A DNA stretch of 6,018 nucleotides from an uncultured Clostridia bacterium (GTDB taxonomy: Bacteria > Bacillota > Clostridia > Christensenellales > Borkfalkiaceae), in NCBI GenBank assembly GCA_947629605.1, contig CANREK010000088.1, positions 1-6,018 on the forward strand, written 5' to 3'. Shown here piece after piece: positions 1-4,497 of this stretch. Each line of letters starts with the position of its first letter. Position 1 is the first letter of the stretch. The translations under genes and the position numbers were made by a program. A model generated the notes under the pieces. The model did no database searches and was not told the DNA's origin. It was given only the letters and a program-made list of their open reading frames with translations.

Positions 1-19
1 TTTCCTTTCGCTTTTCCAT
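1..19 (-). CDS. Possible 5' end of a leftward gene (partial)
   Basis: On the minus strand an ATG at 19-17 is followed by five open codons (M-E-K-R-K-E) before the window ends. It is preceded by a good ribosome binding site: GGAGG at 33-29 within a longer purine run, with a 9-base A-rich spacer. That spacing and the lysine/arginine-rich opening suit a genuine start. It would be divergent from pyk. No convincing promoter is visible on the minus strand between it and the repeat element at 61-200. Only six codons are in view, so the product cannot be named; chance is a real alternative. Confidence 0.35.
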
Positions 20-86
20 GATTTCTTTCCTCCCACCTCTTTTTGTCTAACTTTTGGGGTCCATTTCACGAGGAGGGGGCATGTTA

Positions 87-139
87 CTCCGCCTGTTTGC
101 TGGGATTCTTCGCCCCACAAGGGGGCTCAGAATGAGCGG
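87..139 (-). repeat. Hairpin repeat family, copy 1
   Basis: Outer arms ATTCT (105-109) and AGAAT (129-133) enclose TC (110-111) and TC (127-128), and then an inner perfect stem GCCCC (112-116) / GGGGC (122-126) with a 5-base loop. Read on the minus strand the two TC pairs become tandem G-A mismatches. The left flank CTCCGCCTGTTTGCTGGGAT (87-106) is shared, in either orientation, with copies 2, 5, 6 and 7. Confidence 0.75.
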
Positions 140-153
140 TCGCCGCACAATGG

Positions 154-188
154 TGCCCACCCCCTTAGTCCCCCTCCTCGGGAGGGGG
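154..188. repeat. C-rich/G-rich hairpin repeat, copy A
   Basis: CCCCCTCC (170-177) pairs perfectly with GGAGGGGG (181-188) across a TCG loop, after the leader TGCCCACCCCCTTAGT. A near-identical 34-base copy stands at 2255-2288. There is no T-run after it on the plus strand, so it is not a standard terminator in that direction. Confidence 0.75.
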
Positions 189-224
189 CGGGCAAGGCAC
201 TTTCCACTTTTTTTGCAAAACCAC

Positions 225-252
225 TTGAATTTATTTTCAAATATGGTAAAAT
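225..252 (+). promoter_or_regulatory. SigA-type promoter of pyk
   Basis: A -35 box TTGAAT (225-230) and a -10 box TAAAAT (247-252) are separated by 16 bases, with TGG just before the -10 box (244-246) giving an extended -10. Transcription would start near 259, leaving a leader of about 25 bases that contains little beyond the ribosome binding site, so no riboswitch or leader attenuator fits. TTGAA/TTCAA arms (225-229 / 236-240) overlap the -35 and spacer; this is a weak operator candidate only. Confidence 0.7.
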
Positions 253-283
253 AAAAATCGACAATGTCATTTGGGGTGATAGA

Positions 284-1696
284 ATGAAAAAAACCAAAAT
301 CGTCTGTACGCTCGGGCCTGCTTCCGAGACCAAAGAAGTCATCTCCGCCATGGCCGATGCGGGCATGAACGTCGCACGCATCAACTTTTCGCACGGTACT
401 CATGAGGAACACGCCAAAAAAATAGAGATCATCCGCGAGGTCAGAAGGGAGAAAAACATCCCCCTTCCCATCCTTCTCGACACCAAGGGACCCGAATTCC
501 GCATCCGCTCCTTCAAAAACGGCAAAATTTTCTTGAAGGAAGGCGACACGTTCACCTTCACCGCCGACGAGATCGAGGGCGACGAGACCCGCGTGTCCGT
601 CTCCTACAAAAAGATCTGCAAGGCGATGGAGCCCGGCGACAAAATTCTGCTCAACAACGGCCTCATGGTCTTTGAGGTGGAAAAGGTCCAATCTCCCGAC
701 GTCATCTGCAAGGTGGTCATCGGCGGGGAACTGTCGAGCCGTAAGTCGATGTTCTTCCCCGAAAAACAGCTCGATCTCATCTATCTCTCCGAGCAGGACA
801 AGGCGGACCTCCTCTTCGGCATTCAGCACGGCGTCGACTTTGTGGCGTGCTCCTTCGTCTCCAAGGCGCAGGATATTCTCGATGTGAGGAAGTTCTTGCA
901 TGAAAACGGCTCCGACGACATCGACCTCATCGCCAAGATCGAGAACCGCGCGGGCGTCAACAATCTCGAAGAGATCTTAAAGGTCTCCGACGGCATCATG
1001 ATCGGCCGCGGCGACATGGGTGTGGAAATTCCCTATGAGGAACTGCCCGACATTCAAAAACACATCATCACGGCCTGCCGTATCGCGGGCAAACGCTGCA
1101 TCACGGCGACGGAGATGCTCGAAAGCATGATCCACAATCCCCGCCCGACGCGTGCGGAAATCTCCGACGTCGCCAACGCCGTCTATGACGGCTCCTCGGC
1201 CATCATGCTCTCGGGGGAGACGGCCGCGGGCGAATACCCCGTACAGGCGGTCGCCGCCATGGCAAGGATCGCAAAACAGGCGGAGACCAAGATCGAATAC
1301 ATCCAGCGCGTCGAGGACAGCGAATACCTCATCAAAAATCTCTCGGATGCCCTCTCGCACTCGGCTTGTCTCCTCGCCCATGACGTCAAGGCCAAGGCCA
1401 TTGTCGTCTGCACCCGCACGGGGGGAACGGCGAAGATGGTTTCCCGCTTCCGCCCGATGATCGACATCATCGGCATGACGACGGATGAAAAGAGCTATCG
1501 CAAACTCGCCCTCTCGTGGGGCGTACTGCCGATTTTGTCGGAGGAGTATTTCTCGGTGGATGTCCTCTTCCACTTTGCCAAGAGAGCGGCGCTCGAAAGC
1601 GGGCTCGTCAAGAAGGGCGACGTCATCGTCATCACCGGCGGCACCCCCAACGGCAAGAGCGGAAATTCCTCCCTCATCAACCTCGAAACCGTGTAA
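284..1696 (+). CDS. pyk: Pyruvate kinase
   Basis: It transfers phosphate from phosphoenolpyruvate to ADP, giving pyruvate and ATP, as the last step of glycolysis in the cytoplasm. The protein is 470 residues, the compact bacterial length; it lacks the extra C-terminal PEP-utiliser-like domain found in Bacillus subtilis Pyk. The A domain shows TKIVCTLGPAS (4-14), RINFSHG (32-38) and LDTKGPEFR (65-73); a B domain follows at about 70-167. Catalytic Lys218 and metal ligands Glu220 and Asp244 lie in AKIEN and GRGDMGVEIP; Thr276 is the equivalent of the conserved active-site threonine. The C domain (about 345-470) has TRTGGT (377-382) where other kinases bind an effector phosphate, so allosteric control is plausible but the ligand is unknown. 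The ATG at 284 is supported by GGGGTGAT (273-280), which matches the anti-Shine-Dalgarno with one mismatch, and by the promoter 32 bases upstream. It is transcribed alone. Gly241 and Glu277 replace the more common Ala and Gln. Confidence 0.97.
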   Translation: MKKTKIVCTLGPASETKEVISAMADAGMNVARINFSHGTHEEHAKKIEIIREVRREKNIPLPILLDTKGPEFRIRSFKNGKIFLKEGDTFTFTADEIEGDETRVSVSYKKICKAMEPGDKILLNNGLMVFEVEKVQSPDVICKVVIGGELSSRKSMFFPEKQLDLIYLSEQDKADLLFGIQHGVDFVACSFVSKAQDILDVRKFLHENGSDDIDLIAKIENRAGVNNLEEILKVSDGIMIGRGDMGVEIPYEELPDIQKHIITACRIAGKRCITATEMLESMIHNPRPTRAEISDVANAVYDGSSAIMLSGETAAGEYPVQAVAAMARIAKQAETKIEYIQRVEDSEYLIKNLSDALSHSACLLAHDVKAKAIVVCTRTGGTAKMVSRFRPMIDIIGMTTDEKSYRKLALSWGVLPILSEEYFSVDVLFHFAKRAALESGLVKKGDVIVITGGTPNGKSGNSSLINLETV

Positions 1697-1715
1697 AAAA
1701 CGCAACTTATGTGCG

Positions 1716-1756
1716 AAAGATGAGACCCGAGTCAGTATCTCGGGTCTCATCTTTTT
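1716..1756 (+). terminator. Intrinsic terminator of pyk
   Basis: Sixteen bases at 1716-1731 (AAAGATGAGACCCGAG) pair perfectly with 1739-1754 across a 7-base loop, and the stem runs into TTTTT (1752-1756). It begins 19 bases after the pyk stop codon. In the reverse direction the hairpin is followed by only three T, so it acts mainly on the plus strand. Confidence 0.92.
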
Positions 1757-1770
1757 CGCGTCTCCCCCCG

Positions 1771-1813
1771 TTCATTCTGAGCGTAGCGAAGAATCCCGGC
1801 AAACGGGCGGAGT
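1771..1813 (+). repeat. Hairpin repeat family, copy 2
   Basis: ATTCT (1774-1778) and AGAAT (1790-1794) enclose GA (1779-1780) and GA (1788-1789), then GC/GC around a GTA loop. This is the shortest and cleanest copy. Its right flank, through GGCAAACGGGCGGAG, matches copy 6: positions 1781-1812 and 2143-2174 agree at 30 of 32 bases. Confidence 0.75.
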
Positions 1814-1826
1814 AGGTGTGTGCAGC

Positions 1827-1896
1827 GTCATGCTGAGCGGCGGGATACATACGAAGTCTACGCGAGCGTGTCCGAAGCATCTCGCCGCACAATGGT
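1827..1896 (+). repeat. Hairpin repeat family, copy 3
   Basis: ATGCT (1830-1834) and AGCAT (1876-1880) enclose GA (1835-1836) and GA (1874-1875). The third pair is G:C instead of T:A. The interior is longer (37 bases) and less regular than in the other copies. It is followed by TCGCCGCACAATGGT (1882-1896), which is identical to 140-154 beside copy 1. Confidence 0.65.
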
Positions 1897-1903
1897 CCAT
1901 AGA

Positions 1904-1974
1904 CGCCCCGCGAGATTCTTCGGAATTACCCTCGTACCCTCTATGAGCCCCGTGGCTCAGAATGACGCGGGGCG
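1904..1974 (-). repeat. Hairpin repeat family, copy 4, with long outer stem
   Basis: An outer 9-bp stem CGCCCCGCG (1904-1912) / CGCGGGGCG (1966-1974) and a 2x2 internal loop enclose the family arms ATTCT (1915-1919) and AGAAT (1959-1963), then TC/TC. Inside, GAGCC (1945-1949) and GGCTC (1954-1958) can form a competing small hairpin with a CCGT loop. This is the largest fold in the cluster. Confidence 0.65.
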
Positions 1975-1980
1975 GTATGT

Positions 1981-2027
1981 GCTTCCGTAGGTTTGCTGGG
2001 ATCCTTCACGTTCGTTCAGGATGAGCG
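1981..2027 (-). repeat. Hairpin repeat family, copy 5
   Basis: ATCCT (2001-2005) and AGGAT (2018-2022) enclose TC/TC and an inner ACG-TT-CGT. Its 47 bases match copy 7 (2181-2227) except at three positions, exactly 200 bases away; two of the differences are a compensating C:G to G:C pair in the stem. Confidence 0.8.
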
Positions 2028-2052
2028 CACGGCGTACCGCCGTGCGCTTTTT
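2025..2052 (+). terminator. Terminator-like hairpin inside the repeat cluster
   Basis: GCGCACGGCG (2025-2034) pairs perfectly with CGCCGTGCGC (2038-2047) over a TAC loop and is followed directly by TTTTT (2048-2052). That is a textbook intrinsic terminator shape on the plus strand and none on the minus strand. It lies about 330 bases past the pyk stop, beyond the pyk terminator, so it is either a back-up for read-through or the 3' end of a transcript arising within the repeats. Confidence 0.6.
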
Positions 2053-2075
2053 GACGCCGCACGAGCCCCGCCGCT

Positions 2076-2174
2076 CATTCTGCCCCGCCCGCACGTTCTT
2101 TATGGCGTCGAAGGGCGGCACGAGGAGTGTAGCGACGAAGTAGCGTAGCGAAGAATTCCGGCAAACAGGCGGAG
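2076..2174 (+). repeat. Hairpin repeat family, copy 6 (expanded)
   Basis: ATTCT (2077-2081) and AGAAT (2152-2156) are the outer arms, but the left arm is followed by GC where GA is expected; the right arm is preceded by GA. CCGCCC (2085-2090) pairs with GGGCGG (2113-2118). A small duplication is visible on the right: GTAGCGACGAA (2129-2139) next to GTAGCGAAGAA (2145-2155). The right flank, to 2174, matches copy 2. Confidence 0.55.
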
Positions 2175-2180
2175 AAACAT

Positions 2181-2245
2181 GCTTCCGTAGGTTTGCTGGG
2201 ATGCTTCACATTCGTTCAGCATGAGCGTGCGCCATAGCGTACGCT
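2181..2245 (-). repeat. Hairpin repeat family, copy 7
   Basis: ATGCT (2201-2205) and AGCAT (2218-2222) enclose TC/TC and a short ACATTCGT interior. A second hairpin follows, AGCGTGCGC (2224-2232) with GCGTACGCT (2237-2245) over a CATA loop, with one G-T pair. It occupies the same place as the terminator-like hairpin after copy 5, although the sequence is different and no T-run follows. Confidence 0.75.
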
Positions 2246-2254
2246 TACGGTCGT

Positions 2255-2288
2255 TGCCCACCCCCTACCCCCCCTCCTCGGGAGGGGG
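2255..2288. repeat. C-rich/G-rich hairpin repeat, copy B
   Basis: CCCCCTCC (2270-2277) and GGAGGGGG (2281-2288) with a TCG loop, preceded by TGCCCACCCCCTACCC. It is the second copy of the element at 154-188, in the same orientation and again directly after a member of the hairpin family. Confidence 0.75.
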
Positions 2289-2312
2289 CCACTTCCATAA
2301 ATCTAACATAAA

Positions 2313-2338
2313 CCCCCAGAGGCGAGAGGCTCCGGGGG
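2313..2338 (-). terminator. Probable terminator of the two-component operon
   Basis: CCCCC (2313-2317) and GGGGG (2334-2338), then GAG/CTC (2319-2321 / 2330-2332) with one mismatch between them, form a hairpin. On the minus strand it starts 34 bases after the response regulator stop and is followed by a loose T-rich tail (TTTATGTTAGATTTA). The tail is weak, so termination may be partial. Confidence 0.45.
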
Positions 2339-2371
2339 GTGGGAAATTGCAAATTTTTTGACACTTATGTT

Positions 2372-3025
2372 TCAGTTTTCGCCCGAGAGGAACTTTTTCA
2401 TCGTCTCGGCGGCTTCGGTGCGGGAAGCGGCGGACAGCTTCTCGTAGATGGCGGAGATATAGTTCCGCGCGGTGCCGTCGGAGAGTTTGAGCGCGGAGGC
2501 GATCTGTCGGTTGGTGAACCCCTCATAGATCATGAGCGCGATCTCCACTTCCCGATCGGAGAAGCCGAACTTGCGCTTCAAGCGGATCTCCCTGTCGTTC
2601 GTCACCATTTTGGCGGCGTCGGCGATGCGCTTTGCGATTTTTGCGGGGAGAATGGTGTCCCCCGCGTAGGCATTTTTGATGGCGTCGATGAGCGCCGCGG
2701 CGGAAGTGTCCTTCAAGAGATACCCGCTGGCGCCGTTGTTGATGGCGCCGAGGATATATTCGCTGTCGTCAAAGGTCGTAAGCACGATGACCTTGATCTC
2801 GGGGAATTTCCCCTTGATCTCCTTGGTCGCGATGACGCCGTTCATCCCGGGCATGCGGATGTCCATCAAGATGACGTCGGGCCGCGTCGCAGCGGCAAGT
2901 TCGACCGCCTCGAACCCGTTGGATGCGACCCCGACGACTTCGAGATCGGCGCTCGACGAGAGCACGCTCTTGATGCCGTCCGCGAGAATGGCCTGATCGT
3001 CCGCAAGCAATACCTTAATTTTCAT
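2372..3025 (-). CDS. NarL/LuxR-family response regulator (LiaR/DesR type)
   Basis: A cytoplasmic DNA-binding response regulator of 217 residues, the normal family length. The receiver domain (about 1-120) has acidic pocket residues Asp9 and Asp10, the phosphoacceptor Asp55 in LMDIRMPGMNG, the switch threonines Thr83/Thr84 in LTTFDD, and Lys105 in YLLKD. The output domain (about 150-210) is a LuxR-type helix-turn-helix: FSDREVEIALMIYEGFTNRQ, then the recognition-helix region LSDGTARNYISAIYEKLSAA. The wording is closest to regulators such as DesR and LiaR that respond to membrane or envelope state, but that does not fix the target. Its ATG overlaps the kinase stop codon (ATGA, 3025-3022), with GGGAGAGG just upstream, so the two proteins are translationally coupled. 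Residues for phosphorylation and DNA binding all appear intact. Confidence 0.93.
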   Translation of the reverse strand: MKIKVLLADDQAILADGIKSVLSSSADLEVVGVASNGFEAVELAAATRPDVILMDIRMPGMNGVIATKEIKGKFPEIKVIVLTTFDDSEYILGAINNGASGYLLKDTSAAALIDAIKNAYAGDTILPAKIAKRIADAAKMVTNDREIRLKRKFGFSDREVEIALMIYEGFTNRQIASALKLSDGTARNYISAIYEKLSAASRTEAAETMKKFLSGEN

Positions 3026-4266
3026 GATTCCTCTCCCGTTTTCTTCCCGTCGAGGGGAAGGGTGATGTGAATTTCGAATCCCTCATCCTGTTCTGTGACG
3101 AACTCGATCGTTCCGCCGAGCGCCTCCGTTCTCGTGCGCATGCCCGAGAGGCCGAACCCCTCTTTGAACTTCTCCTGCGACATGCCTCTGCCGTTGTCGG
3201 AGAGGAGGAAGGTCACATTCTCCCCCTCCTGTTTGAGTTCAAACAAGAACGCCGTCGCGCCCCCGTGGCGGAGGCCGTTGGAGATGCCCTCTTTGAGCGT
3301 GTTGCAGAGGAATCTGCGCTTCGCGTCGCCGATCTCCACCTCATCCACCGCGCCGCGGACCACGATCTCCGTGCCCTCCATGGATTCACGGGCGATCGCA
3401 AACAGGCTCTCTTTGAGCGACATCCTCTCGCTGAATCCCGAGAGCAGGTGAACGCTCTCGCGGAGCTCTTCGAGGGCGTGTCTCGCTTGCAGATTGGCCG
3501 CCGTGATCTTCTTTTTGGCCTCTTCGGGGTCCTTGTCGACGACGAGCCTCGCCGCCTCGGTCTGCATGATGACGGTCGTGATGGAGTGCCCCGCCGTGTC
3601 GTGGATGTCCTTGGCGATGCGCTGGCGTTCCTCCAAGACCGCAAGGGCCTTGTGCTCCTCGTTGAGACGTTTGAGCTCTTGATTGCTCTCCGACAGCTCC
3701 TCCATGACGGCCGTGATCTCCTTGTTCTTCCGCCAGATCTGAATGGCGAAATTGACGACGAGGAAGTGCAGAACGAGGAGGATGAGGTCGTTGAAAGCGC
3801 TGGATATGATCGTAAAGATGTTGACGGGCCCGCCTCGGAAGTAGCCCGAGACGACGAGCGTGATGAGGAAGATGCCGATGCTCGTTGCCCCCATCGCGAT
3901 GTTGCCCGAGAGGGACTCCTGCCCGATGTAAAATTCGGACAGGATGACAATATAGAAGGTGGAAATGAGCATTCCGTCCGTAAAGATCGTGATGATGAGA
4001 AGGAGGAAGATGTCGAGCGCGTAGAAGGGAATTTTGTGGGAATACTTCTTCACCGCCCACATCTTGACGGCATTTTCGCCGACGAGAAGGACCACCGAGG
4101 GCAGCACGAAATACCATGCGGGGAAGTTCGCATACTCGTCGTTCCAGCTCCGCACGATGACGATGATGCCGACGAGCGTCAACACCGAAAGAATGAGCCA
4201 GCGGAACAGGCTTTGGAGAAAAGTGCGGCGCGATAACAGATCGGAAATTTTGCCGTCTCCCGCCAT
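3022..4266 (-). CDS. Membrane sensor histidine kinase (HisKA_3, DesK/LiaS type)
   Basis: A 414-residue kinase that would phosphorylate the neighbouring regulator. About six hydrophobic segments occupy residues 20-175 (roughly 22-38, 51-63, 81-95, 99-113, 121-140, 151-175) with only short loops and no extracellular domain, so the signal is probably sensed within the membrane. A charged coiled coil (about 180-215) leads into the HisKA_3 dimerisation domain: RQRIAKDIHDTAGHS, phosphoacceptor His222 with Asp223 and His227. The ATP-binding domain has the N box (Glu326, Asn330, His334 in LKEGISNGLRHGGA), the G1 box LSDNGRGM (Asp357, Asn358) and the G2 box GFGLSGMRTR (370-379). The frame is open upstream to 4326, but the start at 4266 is preferred: AAGGAGG sits 7 bases before it, and the promoter at 4298-4326 covers the upstream alternative. 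No transporter genes are adjacent, unlike many Lia- or Bce-type systems. Confidence 0.93.
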   Translation of the reverse strand: MAGDGKISDLLSRRTFLQSLFRWLILSVLTLVGIIVIVRSWNDEYANFPAWYFVLPSVVLLVGENAVKMWAVKKYSHKIPFYALDIFLLLIITIFTDGMLISTFYIVILSEFYIGQESLSGNIAMGATSIGIFLITLVVSGYFRGGPVNIFTIISSAFNDLILLVLHFLVVNFAIQIWRKNKEITAVMEELSESNQELKRLNEEHKALAVLEERQRIAKDIHDTAGHSITTVIMQTEAARLVVDKDPEEAKKKITAANLQARHALEELRESVHLLSGFSERMSLKESLFAIARESMEGTEIVVRGAVDEVEIGDAKRRFLCNTLKEGISNGLRHGGATAFLFELKQEGENVTFLLSDNGRGMSQEKFKEGFGLSGMRTRTEALGGTIEFVTEQDEGFEIHITLPLDGKKTGEES

Positions 4267-4297
4267 ATGCTCCCCTCCTTGATGTTCTTCTTGTATC

Positions 4298-4326
4298 ATT
4301 GTAACATATTCTACGCAAGTTTGCAA
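4298..4326 (-). promoter_or_regulatory. Promoter of the kinase-regulator operon
   Basis: On the minus strand the -35 box TTGCAA (4326-4321), a 17-base spacer and the -10 box TACAAT (4303-4298) are seen, with TGT before the -10 box (extended -10). Transcription would start near 4291, giving a leader of about 25 bases that ends in AAGGAGG (4280-4274). The fit decides the kinase start, because an ATG at 4326 would lie inside the promoter. Confidence 0.8.
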
Positions 4327-4418
4327 AAGGTTTCGGTCACTTTTCCGATTTTTTCTCCCGCTTTTCTCTCGCTATGTTAAAAATGCACATAAATTTTCAT
4401 TTTTTCATGATATCGCTC
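4327..4418. promoter_or_regulatory. AT-rich divergent intergenic region
   Basis: The space between the two outward-facing promoters is rich in T on the plus strand, with TTTTCATTTTTTCAT near 4395-4408 and the palindrome TCATGA (4405-4410). This could act as an upstream activating element and house a regulator site shared by both promoters. No clear long inverted repeat of the type bound by LuxR-family dimers was found. Confidence 0.35.
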
Positions 4419-4447
4419 TTGACAAGCATGGGCCGGTGTGATACAAT
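4419..4447 (+). promoter_or_regulatory. Promoter of the dipeptidase gene
   Basis: Perfect -35 box TTGACA (4419-4424), 17-base spacer, -10 box TACAAT (4442-4447), with TGA (4439-4441) giving an extended -10. This is close to consensus and should be strong without an activator. The start of transcription would be near 4454, leaving a leader of about 44 bases before the ATG. Confidence 0.88.
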
Positions 4448-4497
4448 AACATAAGTTGTACGATTCCCAAACGAAAAATTCCATACGGGAGATATTT

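Larger units (their letters stand above)
72..189 (+). repeat. Composite hairpin repeat upstream of pyk
   Basis: This stretch consists of an ATTCT/AGAAT hairpin (105-133), a short GCGG-TCG-CCGC hairpin (136-146), the word TCGCCGCACAATGGT (140-154), and then a TGCCCACCCCC block leading into a C-rich/G-rich hairpin (154-188). The same order and orientation recurs at about 2171-2288 on the far side of pyk. The element is framed by GGAGGGGGC at 72-80 and again at 181-189. There is no credible reading frame here, so it looks like a non-coding mobile or dispersed repeat lying just upstream of the pyk promoter. Confidence 0.7.
1757..2290. repeat. Cluster of hairpin repeats between converging units
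   Basis: This 534-base stretch between the pyk terminator and the end of the two-component operon carries no credible gene. It is filled by six copies of the ATNCT/AGN'AT hairpin family in both orientations (copies 2 to 7), one terminator-like hairpin (2025-2052), one 9-bp hairpin (2224-2245) and the second C-rich/G-rich hairpin (2255-2288). Open frames crossing it show repeat-derived low-quality protein. It resembles clustered REP- or MITE-like intergenic elements; no transposase is present. Confidence 0.75.

Noticed and set aside
259..283. Riboswitch or leader attenuator before pyk
   Set aside because: The leader is only about 25 bases, too short for a known aptamer.
47..901. Minus-strand open frame of 284 codons
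   Set aside because: It lies antisense to pyk, crosses the pyk promoter and the upstream repeat, and its protein shows no domain. It is a by-product of GC-rich codon bias.
977..1750. Minus-strand open frame of 257 codons antisense to pyk
   Set aside because: It starts inside the pyk terminator hairpin and shadows conserved Pyk codons.
1485..1946. Plus-strand open frame of 153 codons across the pyk end and repeats
   Set aside because: Out of frame with pyk, crosses the terminator, and reads repeat sequence as protein.
1757..2290. CRISPR array
   Set aside because: Repeats are palindromic, in both orientations, of unequal spacing, and lack spacers of constant length or any cas gene.
2339..3070. 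Plus-strand open frame of 243 codons
   Set aside because: Exactly antisense to the response regulator, whose receiver and helix-turn-helix motifs are unambiguous.
3067..4236. Plus-strand open frame of 389 codons rich in D, E and R
   Set aside because: Antisense to the histidine kinase; the charged composition is what the reverse complement of membrane and kinase codons gives.
4267..4326. Extended kinase start at 4326
   Set aside because: The upstream ATG overlaps the -35 box of the operon's own promoter, while ATG 4266 follows AAGGAGG at ideal spacing.
4456..4497. Extended dipeptidase start at TTG 4456
   Set aside because: It would begin within about two bases of the predicted transcription start and has no ribosome binding site; ATG 4498 has GGGAG.
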